A stretch of 64,000 bases of DNA. It comes from Ophryocystis elektroscirrha (Eukaryota > Apicomplexa > Conoidasida > Neogregarinorida > Ophryocystidae). The translations under genes were made by a program, and so were the position numbers. The notes below the pieces were generated by a model that ran no database searches, had not been told where the DNA came from, and saw only the letters and a program-made list of their open reading frames with translations. The first letter of the stretch is position 1; each line of letters starts with the position of its first letter. The stretch spans positions 1 through 64,000 of the forward strand of contig JAQIFP010000010.1 of assembly GCA_030141585.1 (NCBI GenBank), given 5' to 3'. Positions 35,462 through 46,871 of this stretch are shown piece by piece.

Positions 35462-37245
35462 TAGCAAGAACTATTTACTTACTGGATTCAATTATTTGCT
35501 TTTGCGCAATTGAGTTGATTACTCCATATGGGATAATGTAATAATTTAAAAAATGTAGCCATTGTGTCCCTAGCAGTATAGGCGTCGAATTAGAGCCTAC
35601 ATTGACTTGTAAAACTAAACGGTATTGTGTTAGTAATAAATTTGCTGTAAAATGGGGTTTCGTAAAACAGCTAAATAATGCATTGGTTTCTACCATTAAA
35701 ACTGATTCATTGGGTAGTAATTGAAAAGGTTTATATGTTCCAGGTTCATAGTTATATCTATTACTGCCGTCATCTTTAATATCACTAAATACATCAGTAG
35801 ACTTATTTTCTAAGCGACTTTGACGTTTACTTGTAACTTCTTGGGAATCCTGTGTCTGTTTAATACTCAAATATTGATCAGGTAAAATGTAACATATATG
35901 CTCATCATCTATCAGTGTATATACATGCGAACAATAATTGCATTTTATTGTTAGACTCAATGACGGATTAATTTGAGATTTGTCTAGTTCGGTTATCCAA
36001 GCATTTTGTAGCTTCCCATACAACGGCTGCTTGTAATCATTACTTCTTTCATCATCCCCACTCTGATCTATTACGACATTTTGATATGAAAAAGGGTGTT
36101 TGTCATTGTCTTCTCTAGATAATATTGATGTCGCAGCTTGTCGAGCAAAAGACTGGAAGTCTCTAGCGTGTCCCAATACGCTTTGGGCCATATAACTTAA
36201 AGAAGATGTATTTAACTTGGGTATCCTTTGAGCAGAAGAATCTTCTGACATAATTGTATTAGCTTCGTCTGTGGGGATTTTGGAATTATTCCCAACATCA
36301 CTAAATAAGTCTCCACACACTGTATAAATCAAAGTAAGTATATAATTGAGTGTAAATGTCGAATTATTTCAATTAAATTAGCTTTATTGTCACTTTATTT
36401 GTAAAGGTATCTTTTAAATAAGAATTTAATTATTAATATAATCATTAATATTTGCCATTATAGATGTTATTGTAGTTGTCTAAATTTTACGGTTATCAAT
36501 AATAAATCTAGAATTAATAATATACATATAATTTATTAATATAAATAAAATATTTTTTATTATAATATAAAAAATATATATTATGCTCTTTGTCTTATTA
36601 AAATTTATAGGAATTACCATTTATAGGAGGGTTTAACTGAGAAGTCGATCTATTCACATTATATTCTTTTTCTGAAGTAACTGTTATGTTTTTTTCTGGA
36701 ACTGAGATTTTTTGCGGTACAGAGACATTTTCGATAACTTCTAAAAATGTATATAAAGATGATTGAAGACAGACAAAGTTCAGGAAATAACTTTATATAT
36801 ATATGAAGGAAAAAAAAATCGTTCAATTTGTAAAATTATAAATATTTTATTATGACAACTATATATGTATAACTTTTTATAATTTCATTCATTCTAATGT
36901 ATAATTAGATTTCTATGTATTTAATTTAAAATAATTTTAATACATATATATATATATATATACTTCATTTTAATCTTGTACTATATAATAATCAACTGTT
37001 TTGCGAAAATATAATTCTAAAGATACAGTATATATTAAAAAGACATAATTAAGGAAATAACATTTATTCTATATATAAGCAAACGATATATTTATATCGA
37101 ACAAAACCTTACTATTGTTTGACTCTTTTATTTTTTCTTGACTTGGAGTCACTTTACTGCTATTTTTAGATAATAAAAAAGAAAGAGGGTCATCTGCTGT
37201 ATTATTCAATTTAAAATTCAACCCTTTATTAGACTTTTCTTTCAT
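32224..37245 (-). CDS. Myotubularin-family phosphoinositide 3-phosphatase with Cys-rich insertions
   Basis: The start is [20 protein letters not shown] at 37245 and the C-terminus [14 protein letters not shown]. Order: a disordered N-terminus; a long exon (35475-36332) with a Cys pair segment ([17 protein letters not shown]) and the PH-GRAM domain ([18 protein letters not shown]); [20 protein letters not shown]; the myotubularin signature [20 protein letters not shown]; then the PTP loop HCSDGWDRT, split by an intron inside the Ser codon (VLVHC then [16 protein letters not shown]), so CX5R is intact. [21 protein letters not shown] and [16 protein letters not shown] complete the domain. Such enzymes remove the 3-phosphate from PI3P and PI(3,5)P2 on endosomes. 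An insertion with CPNCEH ... [13 protein letters not shown] precedes the catalytic exon; four to five Cys suggest metal binding (inference). Confidence 0.9.
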
Positions 37246-37714
37246 TACAGAGTCAGCAAATAATATTATTAAAAAAATTACTACTATATACAGGTTGTCT
37301 AAAATAATTAAAAGATGAAAAGGCCTGCCTTATTATTTAATTTTACTTTTAATAACGGTTTCTAATTAGAGTTATCACCCAATAAATTGATCCTATAATA
37401 TATCCCACTCTAATGCACTAGAGGTTTAAAATTAACTAGAATAAATAAGTAAAAGATTTTGTATAAAAATAACATTATCATCATCATCTTAAAAGAGCAT
37501 ATAGAATTCCTTATGCTAAAGGTTTTTTTCAAAAGAAAAAAAAAAAATCAATTAATTTTAAGTTTACAGATATTATTTTATTATTTATTATATTTATTTA
37601 AAGGTATTCGAGTTAAATTTTTTATGAAGTTATAATTCAAATTATTCTAAACCGAAAAACTTAGTCACTGATATACATATAATTGGTGTTATTGACTAAA
37701 TAAATGTGAAAAGG

Positions 37715-38201
37715 ATGCATTTAAGTTTGTTTTTTTATTTTTTAAAATATATGCATTCAGATAGTTCATCATCAACAATACTGATGTTGTCCCCCTCACC
37801 ATCAGAATCGCGTAATGAAGAATCATTTCTTAAATTACCCATTGTTTCTGTACAAGAGCAATACAGAAAGGGTTTTTCCCCCGAGTCGCTTTCTGCTGTT
37901 TCATCCCATTCAAGTTTTTCCTTTGACCATACTTCAAAAAATACTCAAAAAAAAGTTCGATTTTTACCTTTGCATGAGAAACAAGTATAAGGTTGCTATT
38001 TTATATATCCTAGGTTTATAATTATTTTAAATATGATGAAGAATATCTGACTAGTAATTCGAGCAGGAAAACGTCATTTTCGGGATCATCTATGGAGTAA
38101 AAATAAAAAAAAAAAAAAATTTTAGGTTCTACGATCTACAGACCTCCACTAGTTCTTCTTCAGAAAAATCTTTGCCCTTTGATACGGAGACTGGAATCTG
38201 A
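37715..38201 (+). CDS. Small Ser-rich protein with a KVRF PP1-docking motif
   Basis: Exons 37715-37984, 38014-38096 and 38126-38201 close to 142 residues. After a hydrophobic start (MHLSLFFYFLKYM) the protein is Ser-rich and disordered (MLSPSPSESRNEESFLKL). The centre reads KKVRFLPLHEKQVYNYFKYD, containing an RVxF-type motif (KVRF) followed by a basic/aromatic stretch like those of phosphatase-1 regulators. The C-terminus is Ser/Thr-rich (TSTSSSSEKSLPFDTETG). Function as a PP1 inhibitor or targeting subunit is inference from one short motif. A signal-anchor reading of the N-terminus is an alternative. It is divergent from the myotubularin gene across a spacer of about 470 bp. Confidence 0.6.
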
Positions 38202-39105
38202 ATAATTATGTATATACTTGATAACTTCCCAGTTTGAAATGTATATGTATATTCTGCGTCAAATAATTTTAAAAGAAGTAAATTATTTAGCTTCATATTT
38301 GGTGATGTTTACATAATATTTGTAACATAATTTTGATATGGTTTGCACATACAATAAGTTTTCAATTTATGTGCACATTTAGCCATAAATGCATTGCTGC
38401 GTTTTTTACGTTTATATATGCATAGTTGTTTTTTCAATAATATGTATATAGATACATGTATATTACTTTTCCTTTTTTATCATTTTTGTATTATATGCCA
38501 TTTGATGCATACTCACATCAATGCTAAAACTGCTCAAATATTCAATAACTTTACATAAAAAATTATAGTGAATGTGAATTTATTACGGTTAACACTTTTT
38601 TATATTAACACAAAACAAATTTTCTATTTCAGAAACCTTATTTATAAACCATGTATTTATTAATAAACTTATGTAACAGTAAAAAAATTAATAATTACAG
38701 TTATATATATAAAAAAATTTTTAATATATCTACATCATATTTGTTTTTAAAAAAAAATATTAATTTTATAATTTTTTTTTTCAATGCTTTACTTTACAGA
38801 AAAAAATAAATATTAATATTTCAAATATATGCTAACAACCAAATAATTAAATGCTGCACATAATTTTTATAAAAATAAATCATATTTATATTTCATAATT
38901 TCAATTTTATAAATATTCAACTTACAATAATACAAGTAATTAAAAAAATTAATTAAAAAGTATATTATTTAAATATCTCCCGTATAGTTAATATTAAGCA
39001 TATTAACTAAATAGTTGAATTAAATTCGTTACTCTTGATTACATATGAAATTTAACAATAATAAATAATATAGTTGAATTCCTGATAGTACAGACAATGT
39101 AGTAT
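38202..39105. other. Intergenic region
   Basis: AT-rich spacer of about 900 bp between two plus-strand genes, with long A and T tracts near 38748-38780. It should hold the WDR83 promoter; I see no exon, RNA gene or repeat family. Confidence 0.5.
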
Positions 39106-40294
39106 ATGAAAAATAATTATGAAACTAGCCAAATTATCGACCCAGAGTATATCCAAGTACTTCAAGGACATACAGCTCCTGTTTTAAATGTAAAATTTAC
39201 ATCAAATGGAGCTTATTGTATAAGTACATCACAAGATAAAACCATTATTCTTTGGAACCCATACAAGGGAACTGAAATTAAGCGATATTCTAAAGCACAT
39301 AATCATGAAGTAAATGATGTTGCCATATATACTGACCACTCTAAATTCGTTTCTTGTGGAGCAGAAAAATTTGCATTTTTATGGGATATTACGACTGGCA
39401 ACATTATAAGAAAATTTGCAGGACACAATGGCAAGCTTTATTGTGGAGAGCTTTTTGCAAATGACTCTATTCTATTGACTGGATGCTATGACAAGTTAGT
39501 TCGGATGTTTGATATGAGGGCGTATAACAGTAATAAGCCTTTTTTTACTCTTAATGATGCTAAGGATACAATATCTGGGTATGAGACTTTTTTTTTTTTT
39601 TTACTTATCAAATAGAATAAAGACAACAGATGGACACCAGATTCTTACTACGAGTTTTGATGGCTACTTTCGATGTTATGATCTTCGAGCAGGGAAATTA
39701 TATGCCGATAAATTCAAAGCACCTATTATTTTGTAAGCTAGCTGTTAAATAGTAAAAAAACAATAAAAAAAAAAAAAAAACAATACAAAAAATGAATTAT
39801 TTAATGTATATTTTGCAGTGGAGCATTAACAAGTGACGGACGATGTTACTCTATAAACTGCTTAGACGGGAATATATATTTAATGGAATTTGATTCTGGA
39901 CAATTGTTGAAATCTTACACAGGCCACAAGCATACAAATTATTTTCTTAATTCTCAAATATCTGCTGATGATGAATATATTATAAGCGGATCAGAAGATG
40001 GCAAAATTTGCCTATGGGACATATGTCCAGATGATGAAATAAACCGCTGTTATCAACAAGTAAGCTTTAATTGATTTTGAAGCCATTTTATCGTAGGAAC
40101 TGAACACATCAAACACATCATTATCAAAAGATCTGTTCAGTTATGAGAAACTTCAGTTGTATAACAAAACAAGATCCAATAATTGGACTTCTGTATTTAC
40201 AATTCGTTTCCATCCAAGTAAATGGCTATTTTTGTCGTGCCACCATGATCGCAATTTATATTTTTGGAGGAAGAAAGGAGATAAACTGGACTAA
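39106..40294 (+). CDS. WDR83: WD-repeat protein WDR83/MORG1
   Basis: Exons 39106-39578, 39616-39732, 39819-40059 and 40097-40294 close to 342 residues. Seven WD40 blades can be followed, beginning LQGHTAPVLNVKFTSNGAYC and ending HPSKWLFLSCHHDRNLYFW. The WDR83-specific segments are FTLNDAKDTISG, SFDGYFRCYDLRAGKLYAD, LGTLT-like FGALTSDGRCYSINCLDGNI and KSYTGHKHTNYFLNSQIS, which match the human protein's order (TLDEAKD, DGRVRRYDLR, YKGHKNQEYKLD). MORG1 is a scaffold found with spliceosomal complexes and MAPK modules; in a protist a spliceosome role is the more likely one (inference). Confidence 0.9.
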
Positions 40295-40750
40295 TATTGA
40301 TCTTCTGGAAACTGGTAAACTTCGGGACCTTTTGCATTAGGGTCTTTTAATTGCAACCAATTAAATCCCTAAAAGTTTTTCATAGAATCCATACGAAATT
40401 CTTGTGATTTTGTTAGTATTTCATTTCTTTCATGGTTAAATAATTCTCATAACAATACATATAAAACTATTTTCAAATATTACTCGCATATCATAAAAAT
40501 ATCTGATTTAATAGGGCTTTCTATATGCACTGTATATATATATATATATATGCTTAGACAACATTATTTTAAATACAAATATAAACTTGAATATACATAA
40601 AAAGAATAAATCTAAAACGCTTATTTGGTTACATAAATCATTATATTTAATTTATTATACTTTATGTCTAAGACTAACTGCCTTGATAATAATAAAAACT
40701 TTATTTCTCCCTAATGCATATTAAAACTTGATTATAACATTTATATTAAT
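40295..40750. other. Convergent intergenic region
   Basis: 3' flank of WDR83, AT-rich, followed by the TAA/TAT triplet microsatellite. No gene seen. If the kinase on the minus strand has a last exon beyond the microsatellite, it would have to lie here. Confidence 0.4.
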
Positions 40751-40973
40751 ATTAAATATCTATAATAATAATAATAATAGTGATAATAATAGTAATAATA
40801 ATAATAATAATAATGATAATTATAATAAAAATATTAATAATAATAATAATTATAGATATAATTATAATTATATTAATAATAATAATAATAACACTATTAA
40901 TTATAATTATATTAATAATAATTATATTAATAATAACAATAATAATATCAGTAATTATAATAATATTAAAAAT

Positions 40974-41014
<41 letters not shown>

Positions 41015-41033
41015 TGGTAATAGTAGTAATAAC
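40751..41033. repeat. Imperfect TAA/ATT trinucleotide microsatellite
   Basis: About 280 bp of (ATA/AAT)n with interspersed G and C substitutions, purest at about 40976-41010. It is open in five or six frames, giving artefactual poly-Asn and poly-Ile ORFs. On the minus strand its right end overlaps the last readable codons of the AGC kinase. Confidence 0.9.
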
Positions 41034-43168
41034 GTATTGTGCATACATTGAACCATGGAGACTCTTGTATTTCTAACGCATCTCTTTTGTGACCCAATCG
41101 CTTCTCAGCTTCAGGCTGAAAATATATCGTTAAAAAAAAAATTACGTGAAGCAGAGCTTTAATTAAATCTTTTAATTCATTGGATGTTTCAACTGTGTTA
41201 GGTATTTCAAGATCTGAAGCAGAAGCCTCTAAAATACTCCGAACTGTAGCTTCTCTGAAAGAAATACATTAGATTAGTTGTGAAATTCAAAGGAAAATAA
41301 TTATTTTGATTATCTTATTAAATGTATAAGTTATACATTACCTATCAGAAAACTCGTTATGATATTTGAACGGAGGTTGAAAAAATATCATTTCATATAT
41401 CAATACTCCCAACGCCCACCAATCAACTTCCATTCCGTAGCTTTCCGGATATCTTTTATTAATTGTTATATTGGGGGTGGATGCTGAATGATGTCCCAAT
41501 GATTTTTTTCGAGTTTGAGTAGGCATAGTAGTATTAAATGTCGCGGTTTTACAGTCTAATATAAATAAGATTATAATGCATGGAAATGTATTTTATATTT
41601 ACTTATATGCACAACCAGTAACTACTTATGCTATTTATACATATTAATAAACAAAAATCTGTACTATATATATTTGATTACATATATATAAGCTTTAATA
41701 ATGATTAAAAACTTATTATAATGTATACTGTATTGAACGCAAATATGCACAAAATAATATATTCATATGTTTCTGTTATACATAGATTAGTGGTATTACA
41801 GAAATATCTGAATATATTATTATATAAATATGAATATCTAATGTTAGAAGGATGTAGCCAAAGTCATTTATAATTGTAACCATATAACATTTTTTAATTA
41901 ATAAACAGACTAAATATATATATATATATATATATGCAGTATACAAAGATAAAAAAGCTAACCCATTGACTCTGCTTCAACACTTTGTATTTGATTCTGT
42001 ATTAACATTTCTGGAGACATAGCATGTAAAGTTCCGCAAACAGATCTGGTTCTTCCTCTATAGATCAATAGTGCTAGGTCTAATTTACCTAGAACCAATA
42101 AATTTAGCAAATCCAAAGTCAATTAAAGTGATGCGTCCATTTGGCTGTACAATAACATTAGAAGCTTTCAAATCTCGGTATATAATTCCTCTTTCATGCA
42201 AAGCCCCCAAAATAGCAACCAACTATATTTTTTATATTTAATTATTTGTGCATACTTCAGCTGCATGAAATTTAACTTGTGTTTCGGGCAAACCATGCAT
42301 TTTTCTGATGTGATAATGAAGTGGAGCACCGGGAACAAATTTCAATACAAAAAAAATTGTTTCGTCCATGATTTTTTTACGTGACCCTAACTTCTTATTT
42401 GCAGGTTCATGAAAAACATGAATTCTAAGCCAAAAAAACATTATCTCTTAGATATTTAGATCCAAGCAGTAGCTCACAATTATGACATATATATTATATA
42501 TAAAAATATCATGGTTTATACATAAAAATATCACGATCTATACATAGAAATATATACATATATAGATTCATATGTAAGTATATATATATTCTTACCATTT
42601 TCTTTACACTGTTAGTATTTTCTAAAATTAGACAGTAAACATATATTTATAGTTACTATACTTCATTTATATGTACAAGAAATAAATAGATTTCTGACAA
42701 CATATTTTATTTGTACTCAAAGAATAGTTTAGAAATAAATTCATTGTTAATATATATATATATATATTTATATATATTAAACTTAAATTAAAAATAAGTA
42801 TACAAAAGGTATATAAGCATATATATAATATATAATAACTTTTTAATAACAAATTTTGGTTTATATAGATATTTACATGATAGGAACTCTCAAATAAGAT
42901 CGGTCAAATCGTAGCCCACATCCAAATTCAGGTTTTTCTATCTCTCGTTTAAGCGTTTCCAGGCATAACCGTTCATCTCTTAAATATGCCAATATTTTAA
43001 TGTTTTCGATATTTGAGCAATTAGTAGCCTTCACGTGGGTTGTCATTTGATCATTTTTACCTTGATTACAACGTCTGAGTTTGTTTTTAAGTCTTCAGCT
43101 AGCCATACTTCTGATTGATAGCCAAAACCTAAGCGTCTTTTGGGTACAAATCGTCTATTTTGCCACAT
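40966..43168 (-). CDS. PKA-like AGC protein kinase, divergent
   Basis: Start [20 protein letters not shown] at 43168 gives a glycine loop ([13 protein letters not shown]) and beta-3 Lys (DVVIKATN). Later exons carry [15 protein letters not shown], the catalytic loop [22 protein letters not shown], the activation segment [15 protein letters not shown], and [20 protein letters not shown]. This order is that of the cAMP-dependent kinase catalytic subunit. Differences: the activation-loop Thr of PKA is Ser, APE is SPE, and about 50 residues ([19 protein letters not shown]) are inserted after SPE. After ESPWF, where AGC kinases continue into the hydrophobic tail, the frame runs into the triplet microsatellite as Tyr/His codons and stops at 40966-40968. 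Either the tail is lost or a donor at AAT/GTATGC leads to an exon I cannot see. Confidence 0.8.
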
Positions 43169-43809
43169 TCAGTAGATAGCAGATACACATACTTAGGCAC
43201 ACATTGCTGAACTCATGCCAATCAGATTTCCTATTTTTTACCATTAGTATACCTACTAATTTTCCTTACAATATATAAAAATTTTTTATACAAGCTATTT
43301 TCCTAATTTGCGCGAATTTCACAAAAATAGTTTTAAATCAATCAAATCTTATCAAAAAATTATAACGTCTAACAAGAATTTACAAATAATATACTCAAAA
43401 TTTATTATTTATGCTAATAGCGAGTCTAACAGTGTATATTCAAGAATTAAATAAGCTTATTTTTGTTAAATTAATAAAACTTTGTACTAATAGGTACAAA
43501 ATAATTTGATTAATTTCTTTTATTAAAAAAACCCAAACATACATGAATATTGAAGACGGAAATAAGTTCACTCTGGTATTTATCAACAAAATTATTAAAT
43601 CACAGATTTAGCAATTTTAAGATTATTTTTTTTTTAATTTGTTAATGTTAAAGCTGTTTCTCGAGTGTTAAATATTGCAATAATAGATATTGATAATTTA
43701 TGAGCATAATTTATATATTAGAAAATTTATTATACTTTCTCTGAAGCACTTAAATTCAGTAATTCATTATATTGAAGCCGCTTCAGAATTCCCATTTATT
43801 GACGTTTTA
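43169..43809. other. Intergenic region
   Basis: AT-rich spacer between two minus-strand genes, holding the kinase promoter and the 3' flank of the carrier gene. No gene, repeat family or RNA seen. Confidence 0.5.
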
Positions 43810-46101
43810 TTAATTGCAATTCTTGCAATTTTGGACATCTAGCGATTATATAAATATTTAAAAACTTACTGCTAGCTTCAAGAATTGACTGCATGTAATA
43901 AATCCAGCGCTTGATATGGTTGTCTAAACACACATACATTTCAAGTTATTAATCAAATTACTAAGTATCTATGCGTGTAATGAACATTACATTTACTGAA
44001 AAATTTTGGAACATATTATCAAACTCTGCATTTTCTTTGCATAGGCCTGGTATTTCAGTTTTTAAGCTTTGTAAGTAGTACAGATGATCAAATGGATCTA
44101 ACAAGAAGTCAACCATCTCTATGAAGTTATAACTCAAGCTTTTTTAATACCAGCACTGCCTGCTACAACATATGGGGCGAGGTCTTTGCGAATATACTGT
44201 GAATCGGCGAGCTTCTTAGTCATGTAACTACTCTAAAATATACGAAATTCGAAACAAATTATTATAAAAAGCATGTAAAGAATGACTCAAAATGCTTTTA
44301 TGATTCTCAATTAATTTAAATTAATCCCAATTGATATACATGTAACTAAAATATAAGCATATAACAATATATAATAATTATATTAAAGTACGTTATTTAT
44401 ACTTAATTTATATGAATGGTGAATGAATTATGTAACGTATTTGTTTGGTATATAATTAATGCTTAAACTACTGACTAATGTACATATTGTATGTAATCAA
44501 ATAACTCAGAATTTGGTTATTACTCACATAAATATTCGTATCAACATGATATATTTACCATATTTGAAACGAATTTGGTAAAAATATACGGAATATAACC
44601 AGCATATAAACCGTTTTGGAAACCGTCCAATTTATAAGTCAACTCTGTCATTTGCAAGCTATCTTTGATAATGGTATGTTGACAGTGATATTACTTAAGG
44701 ATTGAGTGCCTTCGTAAGCTATCATACGATTCCTTATAACTAGTAAAGGATATACTAAACTTTCCACCAATAGAATTATGATGATATGAGACATATCTCG
44801 TTCAGAGTAATAAGGAGACTTGTAAGGTTTATCAGTTGATGCCTCTATGTCTTCATCGGGTGTCTTCTTCACAATAGATTTATTATTTTGAAATTTATCT
44901 GATTGTATTATGCGCAAATATATACATTATTACACATTATTATGTCTAGAGCTTATCAGTGTATAAATGTGTTTAATATAAAGCTACTTTTAAATAGCAC
45001 GAAATTGTAAAATAATATATCTTGTAACATTAATAATTAATATGGGTATATATATATATATACCCATATATATATATAATTATAATAAAGTATAGTATCA
45101 ATTTTGAAGCTTCGTAACCATTAAATATTTATTATTCTTATTGAGAACAGAAATATTTATTTACTAATATGTATTTAACGTATCATAGATCTAAAATGTA
45201 TCCAAATTTCAAATATAGCATATACACATTGTTAGTGCTTACTTTGAAAATTATCATACACATAATCACAATAGGTCGCTAGAGATGCATGGAAAGATCT
45301 CAGAAAAGAAAATAAAAAAATATCACTAAGTCATAAAATGTATTTAAAACAATTACCGTGTTGTTTGATGCATAATATGCATAAATAATCCTTTATAAAG
45401 TGCTTTTACACCCTCTTTTTCATATACCTTAATTCCTTATTATATATATTCAGTACGTATAAAGGTAAATCTTATATAAATAGTTTTATTGCAGGTAAAT
45501 GTTAACGCTTTTTTACTGTAAAGTAAAACTTACTATATTTTTTAATGTGAAGTAATTGCAAACTGTGCTGCAATATTATTATTTGTCAAAATATGCATTT
45601 GACACTATTAAATAACACCCCACACATAAACCTTAATAAATTACAACTAATATGCATATTAATATATTTAAGAGTTATAGATATGTGATTAAGGATATTT
45701 AGACTAAACCTAATTGAAGAATATATTGTGCAATTAATGATTATTTAAAGAAATCAAATTGTAAATCAAGCATATAACGTAGAACATTTTAGACACATAC
45801 TAGTTTTAAACAATAACAGGAGTTTCTGAAATCGGGTTCTCTATTATTTAAACATTTTAGTAGAGCTTCATTTTTCGTATTATTTTTGTACTCCTTTGGT
45901 GTCCATGAAGGGTAATAATCCTTTCTTGGGATAATCCATTTGGCACATAAGCATCGAAGCTTGATCTAATATATTTTTTTTATTAATTAACTTTTTTGCG
46001 TTACAAACAAATAAAGTATGAAAACTCACAATATTTAATGGATAATTAACAACTAACCAAGGACTTAAAGAACTTTCAAAAATCCATATTTTTTCAGACA
46101 T
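43810..46101 (-). CDS. Divergent mitochondrial carrier (SLC25) family protein
   Basis: Start MSEKIWIFESSLSPWLVVNY at 46101. Pieces that splice in phase show the three-fold carrier plan. Repeat 1: VVNYPLNIIKLRCLCAKW (PxNxxK in place of Px[DE]xx[RK]), then VYEKEGVKALYKGLFMHIMH. Repeat 2: HIIIILLVESLVYPLLVIRNRM (no acidic residue in the motif), then LDGFQNGLYAGYIPYIFTKF. Repeat 3: APYVVAGSAEMVDFLLDPFD, where the basic residue of the motif is absent. The donor GTATTA and acceptor CATAG near 44145-44175 join GSA to EMVDF. The C-terminus after NMFQNF is uncertain (stop at 43810 or near 43868, depending on phase). Loss of the charged gate residues resembles MTCH2 and SLC25A46, carriers turned outer-membrane insertases or scaffolds; that analogy is inference. 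Confidence 0.72.
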
Positions 46102-46476
46102 TTTTATTCATTGCCTGAAAACGACTATTTAAAGTAAGATAAAGAATTTTTGATTATTTAATTGTTTATTTATATATATATTTACTTATAATTTAGTATG
46201 CGCATATATCAAAAGATTATAATAATTTAAAAAAACACTCAAATATAAATGTGATAATTTTTTGTATACAATAGAATTATTTCTATATGATGATATAATA
46301 TAATCAACTTTTTTAGGATAAGTAACATTTACTGCATAATTATATTTGTGACTAAAGACATATTTGTCTGTATGTACATATACCCCCCTTTAAATAGATG
46401 CTTTAATGACAACGTTATAACATATAAAGCAATTTACAATCTAATTTAATAAGACAACTTCATATAGGTAGTAAAA
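46102..46476. other. Divergent promoter region
   Basis: About 375 bp between the carrier gene (minus) and PSMD9 (plus), so it should hold both promoters. AT-rich, with one ACCCCCC run at about 46381. No gene seen. Confidence 0.5.
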
Positions 46477-46740
46477 ATGTCTATTGAAAGATTTAAAGTT
46501 CTTGATGAAGAAATAAGAAAATTAGAGCAACTGATCGCCGAAACAGAACAGGAACTAAAAGAAATGAACTGTACTCGTAAAGACCTTGTTGATGCTGAAG
46601 GATTTCCGCGGACTGATATTGACATAATGAGATTTATGGAGCTACAAAAAATACTCAGTAAAGCATCCATTGATTATAAAGAGAAAAGAACAGAAATGGA
46701 AAACTTATTAATTGAAATTCATCAAATACACAAAAAATAA
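46477..46740 (+). CDS. PSMD9: PSMD9/Nas2-type proteasome assembly chaperone, N-terminal domain only
   Basis: A single-exon gene of 87 residues, MSIERFKVLDEEIRKLEQLI to HQIHKK. The coiled-coil hairpin contains the family's fingerprint LVDAEGFPRTDID (LVDxEGFPRxDID in Nas2/p27), followed by the second helix LQKILSKASIDYKEKRTEME. Nas2 binds the Rpt5 ATPase during assembly of the 19S base. Yeast and human proteins have about 220 residues because a PDZ domain follows; here a stop comes right after the hairpin and the next gene begins 131 bp later, so the PDZ domain appears to be absent. Confidence 0.88.
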   Translation: MSIERFKVLDEEIRKLEQLIAETEQELKEMNCTRKDLVDAEGFPRTDIDIMRFMELQKILSKASIDYKEKRTEMENLLIEIHQIHKK

Positions 46741-46871
46741 CTTTACTTTCTATTCAAATTTGTTAGTTCAAGAAGAATTAATCTATTTTTTCAATAATTT
46801 ATTGTATACTTAATAAAAACAGATTAAATTACGGTCAAATTTATAAGACAACAGGAGAAGTTAACTCCCTT

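Noticed and set aside
40728..41076. Several 98-107-codon ORFs rich in Asn, Ile or Tyr on both strands
   Set aside because: They are reading frames of the TAA/TAT microsatellite, open in nearly all frames.
44030..44120. Separate small gene starting MVDFLLDPFDHLYYLQSLK
   Set aside because: A donor/acceptor pair just upstream joins this exon in phase to the carrier gene (GSA then EMVDFLL), matching the third carrier repeat.
45040..45085. Palindrome ATGGGTATATA...TATACCCAT
   Set aside because: Short and mostly (TA)n; expected by chance in this background, unlike the 88-bp inverted repeat at 63079.
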